Source of the DNA: Nocardioides turkmenicus
GTDB lineage: Bacteria > Actinomycetota > Actinomycetes > Propionibacteriales > Nocardioidaceae
DNA: 64,000 nucleotides
Reading direction: 5' to 3'
NCBI RefSeq assembly: GCF_011045035.1
Contig: NZ_JAALAA010000003.1
Span: 62,001-126,000 of the forward strand
The translations under genes and the position numbers were made by a program. The first letter of the stretch is position 1. Each line of letters starts with the position of its first letter. This document shows, piece by piece, positions 51,103-60,388 of this stretch. The notes under the pieces were generated by a model. That model saw only the letters and a program-made list of their open reading frames with translations, ran no database searches and was not told where the DNA came from.

Positions 51103-52119
51103 TCAGCTCGACCTGCGTGCAGCAGAGGATCGCACCACGAGCTCGGGCTGCAGCAGCGGTGGCACCTCGACAGACCCGTCGGCGATGGCCTTGGTGGCCA
51201 CCTCGACGGCGAGCTCGCCGAGCGACGCGAAGTCCTGACGGACGGTGGTCAGCGGCGGCCAGAGATAGGCGGCGTCGGGGACGTCGTCGAAACCGACGAC
51301 GCTCACGTCCTGAGGTACGCGGCGACCGGCCTCGTGCAGCGCCCGGATGACCCCGAGCGCCATCGAGTCGTTGGCCGCGAAGACCGCGGTGACCGACGGG
51401 TCGCGGGCGATCTGGGCCCCGGCCTCGTAGCCGCTCCTGCTCGACCAGTCGCCGAAGATCTCGGGGCCCGGCTGAGCATCGGCGTCGCGCAGCGCCGCCA
51501 GCCATCCCTCGCGGCGCTGCCGGGCGTCGATCCAGCCGACCGGACCCGCGACGTGGGCGATGGTGCGGTGGCCGAGGTCCAGCAGATACTGCGTGGCCAG
51601 CACGGCTCCGGCGCGCTGGTCGATCCCGACCGAGCGCACCCCCTCCGGCGGGTCGCTGTGGATCATCACGACCTCGACCGTGGACGTGATCTGGGCGACC
51701 AGGTCCTCCAACGACTGGTGCGAGACGCCGAGGAGCACAGCCTCGACCGCGTCGTCGAGCAGCGCCTCGATCGCCCCCTCCGCCGACGTCGCGTCCAGGT
51801 GCGGCACCGGGCTCAGGACGATGTCGTAGCCGGCCCGCTGACCGGCCTGGTGCACCGAGGCCGCCAGCGTGCCCGGGCCGTACAGATGCGGCTGGGAGTA
51901 GAGCAGCCCCAGGCGCCCGGACCGCCGCGTCACCAGCGCCCGCGCCGACTTGTTGCGCCGGTAGCCCAGCTCCTCGATCGCCGCCAGCACCCGGTCGCGG
52001 GTGTCGCCACGTACGGCATCGGAGCCGTTGACCACCCGGGACACGGTCTGGTGCGAGACCCCTGCCCGGGCCGCCACATCCGCCATGCTCGGCGCGTTCT
52101 TCGACTCCCCGCGAACCAT
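51103..52119 (-). CDS. LacI-family transcriptional regulator of the arabinose operon
   Basis: This 338-residue regulator has an N-terminal HTH with the hinge helix (MADVAARAGVSHQTVSRVVN, RVLAAIEELGYRRNKSARAL) and a periplasmic-binding-like sugar domain with VVGFDDVPDAAYLWPPLTTV at the C-terminus. It sits immediately upstream of araBDA on the same strand. Arabinose or ribulose is the likely inducer. The nearby dyad at 50929 is the probable site. Confidence 0.92.
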   Translation of the reverse strand: MVRGESKNAPSMADVAARAGVSHQTVSRVVNGSDAVRGDTRDRVLAAIEELGYRRNKSARALVTRRSGRLGLLYSQPHLYGPGTLAASVHQAGQRAGYDIVLSPVPHLDATSAEGAIEALLDDAVEAVLLGVSHQSLEDLVAQITSTVEVVMIHSDPPEGVRSVGIDQRAGAVLATQYLLDLGHRTIAHVAGPVGWIDARQRREGWLAALRDADAQPGPEIFGDWSSRSGYEAGAQIARDPSVTAVFAANDSMALGVIRALHEAGRRVPQDVSVVGFDDVPDAAYLWPPLTTVRQDFASLGELAVEVATKAIADGSVEVPPLLQPELVVRSSAARRSS

Positions 52120-52162
52120 GCGGTGATCCTAAGCGTGATCACCTCCGGCGTACGGCAGGGCC

Positions 52163-52819
52163 TCAGGTCTCCTCGAGTTCGGGAAGCCCGTGGCGTGCTC
52201 GGGTGAGCGCGGCCGCGAGGGGTGCGCACCGCCCGCCGGGCACCAGCGCGGCGAGCTCGTCGGGATCACCCGGCAGGCCCAGATCCCGCGCCTGGTCGAG
52301 GAGCGGGTCGTCGAGGAAGGGCGACAGCGCGGGCCACACGTCCTGCACCTCACGGCAGAAGATCCGCGCTCCCACGGGGCCGATGCGGGGCGACTCGGTG
52401 AGCGCGTCGATCAGCGCGCCGGCGTCGTCGCGGGAGGACGGGCGGATCCGGCGGAGGTCGCCGCGATAGTTCTCCAGCAGCCACTGCGCCTGCTCCTCGA
52501 GCTTGGTCGCGGTGCTCTCGTCGTAGCGGCGGTAGTGGGCCCGGCCGAGCGCGTCCACCCGCTGCTGCCAGGTGGAGTCGAGCAGCCGCTGCGGCGTACG
52601 CCATCCGGCGGCCGACACCTCACGCGCCGCCGCGACCGCGATGTCGGTCGAGATCCGGGTCGAGGAGAGCATGGCCAGGACGAGCAGCCGGTAGAGCGGC
52701 GAAGGGTTGTCCCGGAGCCGGATGCCGGCCTCCTCGGCGTACGTGGTGCCGCCGGCGTCCAGCAGCCGCCGCATCACCTCGCGCTCCCGCTTGCTCATCC
52801 GTTTCGAAGTACCCGGCAT
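52163..52819 (-). CDS. HhH-GPD-type endonuclease III-like protein
   Basis: This 218-residue protein resembles base-excision repair HhH proteins: a helical body with LYRLLVLAMLSSTRISTDIA (the usual LLLSAQ-T-D region) and the hairpin ESPRIGPVGARIFCREVQDV. It lacks the catalytic Lys that follows the hairpin in endonuclease III and has no C-terminal 4Fe-4S Cys set, so glycosylase/lyase activity is doubtful. MPGTSKRM at 52819 is the chosen start; ATG 52798 is possible. Confidence 0.7.
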   Translation of the reverse strand: MPGTSKRMSKREREVMRRLLDAGGTTYAEEAGIRLRDNPSPLYRLLVLAMLSSTRISTDIAVAAAREVSAAGWRTPQRLLDSTWQQRVDALGRAHYRRYDESTATKLEEQAQWLLENYRGDLRRIRPSSRDDAGALIDALTESPRIGPVGARIFCREVQDVWPALSPFLDDPLLDQARDLGLPGDPDELAALVPGGRCAPLAAALTRARHGLPELEET

Positions 52820-52975
52820 CGGCCGGACACATGCACCGCCCGCTGAGACCGGGATCGGCAGACCCTGGATCAGCGTCGCGGTCAACCGGGAGGTGCCCGA
52901 GCTCCGACGAACCTGCTGGTCGCTCGCCCCCGAAAGTCTCACCCGGACGGCACTGCCGCCCTCGTGACCGAGCGC

Positions 52976-53572
52976 TCAGGCCGGTGCCGCCGCCCCTACT
53001 GCGTACGTCAGCGCGACCAGCTTCGAGTCCGGGAGTGGTCGCACCTCCACAGGCGTGAGCTCGGCCTCGACCGCGTGCTGGAAGGTCGGGAGCCCGGCAC
53101 CGATGATGCCGGGCCCGACCAGCAGGTGCAGCTCGTCGACCAGTCCCTGGGCGAGCAGGTCGTTCCAGGCGGTGATGCTGCCGAAGCAGACGATGTCGGC
53201 TCCCTCGCCGGCCTTGAGCTCCGCGACCCGCGCGGCGGCGTCGGCGCGGCGTACGATCTCGGTGGTCTCGCCCCAGGGCTCGATGTCCTCGGGGCTGGTG
53301 CTGTCGGAGATCACGACCTTCTCGAGCGTGTTGTGGAGCCGCGAGATCTCGCGCTCCACCTCAGGCGCGGAGTCGTCGTCGGCCAGCGGCGGCCAGTAGC
53401 CGCGTGCGCCGTGGAAGCTGGTGGCGCCGAACAGCATCGTGTCTGCCGCCCGCATCCGCTCCAGGTTGTAGTGGTCGAATCCCAGGTCGATCGGCATCAC
53501 GAACACGTTGCCGCCCTCACCCGCGGCATATCCGTCCAGCGTCGACAGTATGGTGACGATCAGCTTTCTCAT
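52976..53572 (-). CDS. Dihydrofolate reductase-like (RibD C-terminal domain) protein
   Basis: This is a 198-residue single-domain NADPH reductase-like protein. It has MRKLIVTILSTLDGYAAG, TMLFGATSFHGARGYWP, VVISDSTSPED and ADIVCFGSITAWNDLLAQGL, then DELHLLVGPGIIGAG, the family order. It is not the essential DHFR; the substrate is unknown. It stands alone between the HhH gene and the epimerase gene. Confidence 0.87.
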   Translation of the reverse strand: MRKLIVTILSTLDGYAAGEGGNVFVMPIDLGFDHYNLERMRAADTMLFGATSFHGARGYWPPLADDDSAPEVEREISRLHNTLEKVVISDSTSPEDIEPWGETTEIVRRADAAARVAELKAGEGADIVCFGSITAWNDLLAQGLVDELHLLVGPGIIGAGLPTFQHAVEAELTPVEVRPLPDSKLVALTYAVGAAAPA

Positions 53573-53683
53573 GGCGTTTCCCCTCAGGTCCGTGCCCGAG
53601 CATCGATGCTAGGCCCGTCAACGGAGAACGAACAGGGGTCACGGAGCGCGCTGCGGGAAGGCGTGGAGGCGCGAGACCGAGCC

Positions 53684-55003
53684 TCACCGCCCGAGTACGT
53701 GACGCAGCGCCGCCTCCAGCGAGGGATGACGGAACTCGTGGTCGGCCCCGAGCGCGGCCGGCTCGACCCGCTGGCTCGCCAGCGCCATCTCGTCGGCACC
53801 CTCCTTGCCGAGCAGGAGCCGCGGCCCGAAGGCCGGCGTGGGCAGCAGCGCGGGGCGGCGCAGCACGTGGGCGAGGGTCCGGGCGTAGACCCGGCCGGTG
53901 ACCGGCTCGGGAGCGACCGCGTTGACCGGACCTTCCAACCCCGGGTCGAGGATCGCGCGGTGGTAGATGTCGACCAGGTCGTCGATGCCGATCCAGCTCA
54001 GCCACTGCTCACCGCTGCCGAGCGGTCCGCCCAGACCGGCCGCGAACAGCGGGCGCTGGAGGCGCAGCGCTCCCCCGGCGGGCGTCTGCACGATCCCCGT
54101 CCGCACGTTCACCACGCGCGGCCCGTCGACCCGGCTCGCAGCCTCCCAGTCGTCGACCACGTCGGCGAGGAAGCCGCCGCCCCGTGACGAGGTCTCGCTG
54201 AGGACCTCGGCGCCTCGGTCGGCGCCGTAGATGCCGATAGCGGAAGCGCTCACAAAGGTGCGTACGCCGCCACGGGCCGCCGCCACGGCGAGCCGGCGGG
54301 TCGGCTCGATGCGGGAGTCGCGGATGGCCGCCTTGTGCGCCTCGGTGAAGCGGCCCGCGATGGACGCACCCGCGAGGTGGACGACCGCGTCGACGCCGTC
54401 GAGGAGGTCCGGCGCGGGCGCGGCCGGGTCCCAGCGGCGTTCGTCCGCGCCCGTCGGCGCGTGCCGGACCAGCCGGAGAACCCGGTGTCCACCCGTGGTG
54501 AGAAACGGGACCAGGGCACGCCCGACGGTCCCGTGGGAGCCGGTGACCGCGACGGTGAGGGCTTTGCCCGCTGCGTACGTCCTGTGGTGGGCGGCCAGGT
54601 CGGCAGCGAGCTGTGCGTGCCGGTAGCCGAGCATCCGGTCCACCATCTTCCCGAGCACGTTCGTCTCGATCCGGTCGGTGACCAGCGTGGCATCACCGGA
54701 GGCGGCGAACTCGTGCCGGTGGGTCCACGACAGCGGCCGCAGCGAGGCGAGCCGGTCGGTGAACAGGTGCGGCGCCTCGTAGGCCTCCGGATCGTGGCGG
54801 GCCACCCAGTCCACGCCGCGGCCGAGCGAGAGCACGGCCGTGCCGTCGGCCAGATCGGTCGCCTCCACCCTCACCTCCCCCGGCATCCACGGTGGCATCA
54901 GCCGGTGGATCGCCCCCGGTCGCCGATGCCACTCGAACACCTCCTCCACCGGCGCCTCGACGCGTGTCGTCAGCGAGTGGACCCGGACAAGCGGCGACGT
55001 CAT
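53684..55003 (-). CDS. TIGR01777-type epimerase with N-terminal SRPBCC domain
   Basis: This 439-residue protein has an N-terminal polyketide-cyclase/START-like domain (about 1-150, EAPVEEVFEWHRRPGAIHRL) and a C-terminal SDR of the TIGR01777/YfcH type: VAVTGSHGTVGRALVPFL, VHLAGASIAGRFTEAHK, SASAIGIYGADRG, LSWIGIDDLVDIYHRAI and the DUF1731-like end PAFGPRLLLGKEGADEMALA. The start overlaps the acyl-CoA dehydrogenase stop (ATGA). The function is not known for this family. Confidence 0.88.
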   Translation of the reverse strand: MTSPLVRVHSLTTRVEAPVEEVFEWHRRPGAIHRLMPPWMPGEVRVEATDLADGTAVLSLGRGVDWVARHDPEAYEAPHLFTDRLASLRPLSWTHRHEFAASGDATLVTDRIETNVLGKMVDRMLGYRHAQLAADLAAHHRTYAAGKALTVAVTGSHGTVGRALVPFLTTGGHRVLRLVRHAPTGADERRWDPAAPAPDLLDGVDAVVHLAGASIAGRFTEAHKAAIRDSRIEPTRRLAVAAARGGVRTFVSASAIGIYGADRGAEVLSETSSRGGGFLADVVDDWEAASRVDGPRVVNVRTGIVQTPAGGALRLQRPLFAAGLGGPLGSGEQWLSWIGIDDLVDIYHRAILDPGLEGPVNAVAPEPVTGRVYARTLAHVLRRPALLPTPAFGPRLLLGKEGADEMALASQRVEPAALGADHEFRHPSLEAALRHVLGR

Positions 55004-56148
55004 GCCTGGAACTCTTTCACCATCTGCTTGGCGATGATCAGCTTCTGGATCTCGCTGGTGCCCTCGTAGAGCCGGAACAGCCGCGCGTCGCGGTAGAACC
55101 GCTCGACCGGCACCTCCCGCATGTAGCCGAGGCCGCCGTGGATCTGGACGGCCCGGTCCGCGATCCGGTCCACCGCCTCGGTGCAGAACAGCTTGCACAG
55201 CGACGGCGCCATCCGGCGGTCGCTGCCGTCGTCCCAGCTGCGGGCGGCCTCGAGCACCATCGCCCGACCGGCGTACGCCTCGGTACGGCTCTCGGCCAGC
55301 ATCGCCTGGATCAACTGGAACTCGGCCAGCTTCTGGCCACCCTGGCTGTTGGTCGTGGCATGGCGCAGGCTCTCGTCGATCAGCCGGTCGGCCAGCCCGA
55401 CGGTCATCGCCGCGATGTGCAGCCGACCCTTCGCCAGCGAGCGCATCGCGGCGGAGAAGCCCTCGCCCTCGACCTCGCCGACCAGGTTCTCGGCGGGCAC
55501 CCGGACGTTGTCGAAGAAGATCTCCGACGTCACGGATCCGCGCTGGCCCATCTTGTGGTCCTTCGGACCCACCGTGACACCTGGGCTGTCGGTCGGCACC
55601 ACGAAGACCGAGATGTTCCGCGCGCCCTCGGCGAGGTCGCCGGTGCGGGCGAAGACCATCAGCAGGTCGGCCCAGATCGCGTTGGTGATGAAGCGCTTCT
55701 GCCCGTTGATGACGTACGCGTCACCCTCACGCACCGCGCGCGTGCGCAGCCCGCTCGGGTCGGAGCCGGCCTCCGGCTCGGTCAGCGCGAAGGACGCCAC
55801 CAGCTCGCCGCTCGCCAGCCCGGGCAGGTAGTGCTGCTTCTGCCGCTCGGTGCCGCAGTTGACCAGCACCTGGCCGGCGATCCCGTTGTTGGTGCCGAAC
55901 ATCGAGCGGAACGCCGGCGTGGTCCAGCCGAGCTCCATCGCCAGCCGCACCTCCTCCGACATGGTGAAGCCGAGACCGCCGTACTCCTCCGGGATGGCAT
56001 AGCCGAACAGCCCCATCGCCGCTGCCTGCTGCCGGAGCCGGTCGGGGATCTGGTCGGTCTCCTCGATCTCGTCCTCGGCGGTGACGACCTCCTTGCGGAC
56101 GAACGCGCGGACGGCGTCGATGATCGAGTCGAACTCGTCGGGCTCCAT
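55000..56148 (-). CDS. Acyl-CoA dehydrogenase
   Basis: This 382-residue FAD enzyme catalyses alpha,beta-dehydrogenation of an acyl-CoA. Family motifs are SFALTEPEAGSDPSGLRTRA, YVINGQKRFITNAIWADLLM, QRGSVTSEIFFDNVRVPAEN, QIHGGLGYMREVPVERFYRD and RLFRLYEGTSEIQKLIIAKQ. The catalytic Glu is in YEGTSEIQ. It is coupled to the TIGR01777 gene downstream. Chain-length preference cannot be read from sequence. Confidence 0.94.
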   Translation of the reverse strand: MEPDEFDSIIDAVRAFVRKEVVTAEDEIEETDQIPDRLRQQAAAMGLFGYAIPEEYGGLGFTMSEEVRLAMELGWTTPAFRSMFGTNNGIAGQVLVNCGTERQKQHYLPGLASGELVASFALTEPEAGSDPSGLRTRAVREGDAYVINGQKRFITNAIWADLLMVFARTGDLAEGARNISVFVVPTDSPGVTVGPKDHKMGQRGSVTSEIFFDNVRVPAENLVGEVEGEGFSAAMRSLAKGRLHIAAMTVGLADRLIDESLRHATTNSQGGQKLAEFQLIQAMLAESRTEAYAGRAMVLEAARSWDDGSDRRMAPSLCKLFCTEAVDRIADRAVQIHGGLGYMREVPVERFYRDARLFRLYEGTSEIQKLIIAKQMVKEFQA

Positions 56149-56219
56149 GGGTGCTCCTTCGTGGGGCGATCAGGGCGTAGGACGAGTATGTCGGCGAACC
56201 GGCCGACCGCGCGACGGAC

Positions 56220-56702
56220 TCAGCCCTCGGGGTGGCCGTCGTAGGTGCGGATCTTGTATTCGGTGGTCTCCAGCGCGAGGGTGAGCTCGCGGAGGCGTTG
56301 TCTGATGCGGTCCCGCTGCTCGTGCAGGATCCGTCGCCGCTCGGGGATCGTGCTCTCGCCCTCCTCGACGAGCGCGATGTATCGGCGCAGGTCGCGCATG
56401 GTCATGCCCGACAGCCGCATCCGGGTGAGGAAGACCAGACGGCGCAGGTCGCCGGCGGCGTACTCGCGATAGCCCGAGGAGTTCCGTGCCGGGCGCACTA
56501 GGTCCTGCTGCTCGTAGTAGCGGAGCGTGGGTGCCGGCACGCCGATGAACTCGGCTGCCTCCGCGATGCTCATCGGCGCGGCTGCGGCGTCGATCGCCGC
56601 GTGGTCCTGCAGGCCGTGGACCGCATCGACGACGGAAGCCGACGGGTCCTCGCCGGCGGCGAGGACCCGGTCGCGAAGCTCGTCGGTCGCCATGGGTGAC
56701 AT
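56220..56702 (-). CDS. MerR-family transcriptional regulator
   Basis: This 160-residue protein has an N-terminal extension of about 40 residues before the MerR HTH (SIAEAAEFIGVPAPTLRYYE, then QQDLVRPARNSSGYREY) and a long dimerisation helix with RDRIRQRLRELTLALETTEY. No Cys metal site is present. It lies 6 nt after the SDR gene, so it is co-transcribed and probably controls that SDR. An internal ATG at 56693 is an alternative start. Confidence 0.9.
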   Translation of the reverse strand: MSPMATDELRDRVLAAGEDPSASVVDAVHGLQDHAAIDAAAAPMSIAEAAEFIGVPAPTLRYYEQQDLVRPARNSSGYREYAAGDLRRLVFLTRMRLSGMTMRDLRRYIALVEEGESTIPERRRILHEQRDRIRQRLRELTLALETTEYKIRTYDGHPEG

Positions 56703-56708
56703 GGTGCC

Positions 56709-57575
56709 TCAGAACGCGCGGACCGCGGGCGGCACACCGGGAAAGTCCGCCGACCTGCTCACCTCGGCCCACCGCTCGACGTCGTCGAGACCACGCTGGT
56801 AGGTGCGGGTGAGGTTGCGGACCGCCTCCGCGCCGAGCGGAAGCCGCAGCGGCGCGTCCTCCGCCTCGAGCACCTCACGGATCGCGACCGCGGCGCTGGC
56901 CGGGTCGCCCTCCTGGATGCCGTCGGCCTCGGCCATGTTCGCGCGGACCGCACCGACCACCCCGTCGTACGTCGCCTGCTGCCGCGCCGTGCGGAGCACC
57001 CCGGTCGCGTTGAACTCGGTGCGGAACCGGCTCGGCTCCACGATCAGCACCCGGATGCCGAACGGCGCGACCTCCCCGGCGAGCGCCTCCGACCAGCCCT
57101 CCAGCGCGAACTTCCCGGCCGAGTAGCTCCCGACCGCGGGGAACGACATCCGGCCGCCCTGGCTGCTCATCTGCACGATCGCTCCCGAGCCGTTCGCGCG
57201 CATGTGCGGCAGCACCGCCCGCACGTACGCCGCCGGCCCCAGCAGATGCTGGTCGAGCATGTCCCGCAGCTCGGCGTCGGTGACCTCCTCGGCCGTCCCG
57301 ACCTGGCCCGCGCCGGCGTTGTTGACGAGCACGTCGACGCCGCCGAAGCCCTCGACCGCCCGCCGCACGACCGCGGCCGCTCCCTCGACGTCCCGCACGT
57401 CGTGCTCGACGGCGATCAGCCGCTCCCCGTACCGCTCCTTCAACGCGTCGAACCGGTCCGCACGCCGCGCCGTGCCGAGCACCCGCTCACCACGCTCCAG
57501 CGCGGCCTCGGCGAGCGCCAGGCCGAGGCCCGAGCTCGCACCGGTGATGATCCATGTCCTGGTCGTCGTCTCCAT
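56709..57575 (-). CDS. Short-chain dehydrogenase/reductase
   Basis: This 288-residue classical SDR has WIITGASSGLGLALAEAALE (NAD(P) loop), DVLVNNAGAGQVG, the catalytic Ser in VQMSSQGGRMSF and YSAGK, and the PSRFRTEF substrate loop. It pairs with a downstream MerR regulator, as is common for ketoreductases induced by their substrates. The substrate is unknown. Confidence 0.92.
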   Translation of the reverse strand: METTTRTWIITGASSGLGLALAEAALERGERVLGTARRADRFDALKERYGERLIAVEHDVRDVEGAAAVVRRAVEGFGGVDVLVNNAGAGQVGTAEEVTDAELRDMLDQHLLGPAAYVRAVLPHMRANGSGAIVQMSSQGGRMSFPAVGSYSAGKFALEGWSEALAGEVAPFGIRVLIVEPSRFRTEFNATGVLRTARQQATYDGVVGAVRANMAEADGIQEGDPASAAVAIREVLEAEDAPLRLPLGAEAVRNLTRTYQRGLDDVERWAEVSRSADFPGVPPAVRAF

Positions 57576-57602
57576 GACCCCGACGCTAGAGATTCAAGCG
57601 CG

Positions 57603-59183
57603 CTAGAAGGCAAGCCCCTCCGGCGGCAGCTCGACGGAGTGGGCGACCACACCGTTGATGTCTCGAAGACGGACCGTCATCACCCGCGACTCGCCGTCGA
57701 TGCTCACCTCGCCGAAGTACTGGTAGCCGAATCCGGGATTGTTGACCTCGGGGGAGGGCGCGCCCTTCGAGAAGACGACCTCGGGACCGAAGGTGTTGTC
57801 GACCGGGTTGGGCTCGGGCTCGACCCCCACCGCGGCGTTGAGCGGTCCGGAGACGAACTCCCAGAACGGGTCGAAGTCGGTGAACGCGGCTCGCGAGGGC
57901 TGGTAGTGGTGCGCCGCGGTGTAGTGCACGTCGCCGGTGAGCCAGACCATCCCGCGGATCCGGTTCCGCTTGGCGTACGCGAGGAGCTCGGCGATCTCGA
58001 GCTCCCGGCCGAGCGGGCTGCCGTGGTCACCCTGGGCGAGCGCCTCGACGGCGGTGCCGTCCGGGACGACGAGGCTCAGCGGCATGTCCGCGGCGAGCAC
58101 CTTCCACGTGGCGCGCGAGGCCTTGAGCTGCTCCTTGAGCCAGGCGAGCTGCCGGCGACCGAACACGCCGCCGTCGCTGACCGTCTCCCGGCCGGGAGTG
58201 TTCGGGTCCTTGTAGGAGCGCATGTCGAGCACGAAGACGTCGAGGAGCTCGCCGTAGCGCTGAACCCGGTAGATCCGGCCGTCGTCGTCGCCGCGGGTGC
58301 GGGTCGGCAGGTACTCGTGGAAGGCCTGCCGGGCGCGGGCGGCGAGCACGTCGACCCGCTTCTCGGTGTAGCGAGGATCGTCGAGGATCTCGCCCGGGTA
58401 CCAGTTGTTGATGACCTCGTGGTCGTCCCAGGAGTTGATCTGGGCGACCTCTGCGTTGAACCGGCGCAGACTGTCGTCGAGCAGGTTGTAGCGGTAGTTG
58501 CCGCGGTACTCGTCGAGGGTCTCGGCCACCTTCGACTTCGCCGGCGTGACGACGTTGCGCCACACGGTGCCGTCGGACAGCGGCTTCTCGCTGGGGATCA
58601 CGCCGTCGGCGTAGATCAGGTCCCCGGAGCAGAGGAAGAAGTCCGGCGAGAGCCGACGCATCGACTCGAAGATCCGGTAGCCGCCTCGCGACCGGTCGAT
58701 GCCCCACCCCTGGCCGCCGAGGTCGGCGGACCACACGAACCGGATGTCGGATGCGCCGGTGGGTGACGTACGGAACCGGCCGATCTGGGGCTCTCCGGTC
58801 ACGGTGTCGTCGTCGGGGTCGGCGAGGACGACCCGGTAGTGGACGTCCTGGCCGGCAGGCAGGCCCCGCAGGAGGGTCTTCCCGGTCAGGTCGGTGCGGG
58901 CGTCGAGCACCGGGCCACGTACGCGGCGAACGTTCCGGAATGTCTCGGTCGGACTGATCTCGACGTACATCCGGGCGACGCGGTCGGCCCGCGCCCAGAC
59001 CACCGCGGCCGAGGCCGACACGTCACCCGACTGGACACCGTCGGTGAGCATCGGACGTCCGGAACGCGCCAGCAGGGGCGCCGCGACAGAGCGATCGGGA
59101 AGGAAGAGCGCGGACCCGGCCGCAGCTCCTCCGAGCAGGAATGAACGGCGACCGAGAGGACCGAGGAACGTGGGCTCAGGCAT
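57603..59183 (-). CDS. phoD: Tat-exported alkaline phosphatase, PhoD family
   Basis: This 526-residue phosphodiesterase/phosphomonoesterase has the Tat signal LGRRSFLLGGAAAGSALFLP. An N-terminal fibronectin-like PhoD_N domain is followed by the metallophosphatase core with FVWSADLGGQGWG, FFLCSGDLIYADGV, INSWDDHEVINNW, VFVLDMRSYKDPN and GMVWLTGDVHYTAAHHYQPS. Metal ligands (Asp, Asn-less HE motif, His) look intact. It would release phosphate from organic esters outside the cell. It is divergent from the LysR gene with a 263-nt gap in which I see no firm regulatory site. Confidence 0.9.
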   Translation of the reverse strand: MPEPTFLGPLGRRSFLLGGAAAGSALFLPDRSVAAPLLARSGRPMLTDGVQSGDVSASAAVVWARADRVARMYVEISPTETFRNVRRVRGPVLDARTDLTGKTLLRGLPAGQDVHYRVVLADPDDDTVTGEPQIGRFRTSPTGASDIRFVWSADLGGQGWGIDRSRGGYRIFESMRRLSPDFFLCSGDLIYADGVIPSEKPLSDGTVWRNVVTPAKSKVAETLDEYRGNYRYNLLDDSLRRFNAEVAQINSWDDHEVINNWYPGEILDDPRYTEKRVDVLAARARQAFHEYLPTRTRGDDDGRIYRVQRYGELLDVFVLDMRSYKDPNTPGRETVSDGGVFGRRQLAWLKEQLKASRATWKVLAADMPLSLVVPDGTAVEALAQGDHGSPLGRELEIAELLAYAKRNRIRGMVWLTGDVHYTAAHHYQPSRAAFTDFDPFWEFVSGPLNAAVGVEPEPNPVDNTFGPEVVFSKGAPSPEVNNPGFGYQYFGEVSIDGESRVMTVRLRDINGVVAHSVELPPEGLAF

Positions 59184-59446
59184 GACGACGACTCCATACG
59201 GATGAGGGGGCGTGGGACGGTCGGGGAGAAGCCGATCAGTGCGCGGTGTCGCGAGGATGAACCAGCCGTCCGACCAGCCTGGACGAACGACGGTTCACAG
59301 AGTTGCGTCCCTGCGGGACGGCCCTGCTGACCTGCGCCGATTGGTTTCCGGCATCGATCGATCGAAAGACTCGAACGGTTCACCGCAGCGACACGCGCCA
59401 TTGAACGGCGCGCGTCACGCTCGTCGCGGATCCCTGCGGAGGCGAG

Positions 59447-60388
59447 ATGGACATCAGGCTGTTGGAGTCGTTCCTGGCGATCGTCGAGGAGCGACACTTC
59501 GGACGCGCGGCCGCCAGGCTGCACCTCGCCCAGCCAACCCTCAGCCAGCACCTCCAGCGCCTCGAACAGTCGGTCGGCGCGAAGCTGGTCGACCGGTCCT
59601 CGCACGCCGTGGAGCTCACCGACGCGGGCAGCGCCTTCGAGCCGAACGCCCGTGCCGTGCTCTCTCACCTCAGCAAAGCGACCCGGTCCGCCCGCGCCGC
59701 CGCGGAGGGCCACCTCGGGTCGCTCGCGGTGGGCTTCAACTTCGCCGCGGCGCACCACATCCTTCCCGCCACGCTCCAGCACCTACGGCACCGGCACCCG
59801 GGCGTACGCGTCCACCTCGAGGAGCTGCGCTCGGGACCTCAGCTCACGGCGCTGGCGGACGGCCGACTCGACGTGGGTCTGCTCTACGGACCGCCCACCG
59901 CTCCGGACCTCCGGTCGCGTCCCCTGATGTCCCTGCGCCTGTGCGGTGTCGTCGGCCCGATGCACCGCTGGGCCCACCGCCCGGCAGCACCGTTCATGGA
60001 GCTCGCCCGGCATCCGTGCGTGCTGTTCGACCGCGGCCAGTCCCCCGCGATGTACGACGCCATCCAGCAGGCAGCGGCCCAGGCCGGCATCGAGCTGGAC
60101 GTCGCCGAGCTCGCGGACGATCCCGCCGCCACCGGCGTCCTCGTCCGCGCCCATCAGCTGGTCACCTTCGCCTCGGAGTCCCGCGCCGTCCAGCTCGCCC
60201 GCTCCGGCAGCGGCCTGACCCCGGTTCGTCTCCACGGTCCCGTGCCCATGCTGGACCTCCACGCCGCCTGGCACGCCGACAACGGCTCGCCGTTGCTGCA
60301 ACTGTTCCTCGACACCCTCGAGGCTTCGGGTACTTCGCGGGGAACGGCAACACTCTCGAAACCCACGGCAGCTAGCGTGCAGGCATGA
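59447..60388 (+). CDS. LysR-family transcriptional regulator
   Basis: This 313-residue LTTR has the N-terminal HTH ERHFGRAAARLHLAQPTLSQ, HLQRLEQSVGAKLVDRSS and an effector domain with GSLAVGFNFAAAHHILPATL. It overlaps the following alpha/beta hydrolase gene (ATGA), so unlike most LysR genes it shares an operon with a probable enzyme. Target genes are unknown. Confidence 0.91.
   Translation: MDIRLLESFLAIVEERHFGRAAARLHLAQPTLSQHLQRLEQSVGAKLVDRSSHAVELTDAGSAFEPNARAVLSHLSKATRSARAAAEGHLGSLAVGFNFAAAHHILPATLQHLRHRHPGVRVHLEELRSGPQLTALADGRLDVGLLYGPPTAPDLRSRPLMSLRLCGVVGPMHRWAHRPAAPFMELARHPCVLFDRGQSPAMYDAIQQAAAQAGIELDVAELADDPAATGVLVRAHQLVTFASESRAVQLARSGSGLTPVRLHGPVPMLDLHAAWHADNGSPLLQLFLDTLEASGTSRGTATLSKPTAASVQA

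Noticed and set aside
52163..52819. Active endonuclease III
   Set aside because: The helix-hairpin-helix is present, but the usual catalytic Lys and iron-sulphur cysteines are not seen, so only a family-level call is made.
59285..59385. PHO-box-like gttcac repeats between phoD and the LysR gene
   Set aside because: Two gttcac words occur but about 90 nt apart and not as the 11-nt direct repeats expected for a PhoP site.
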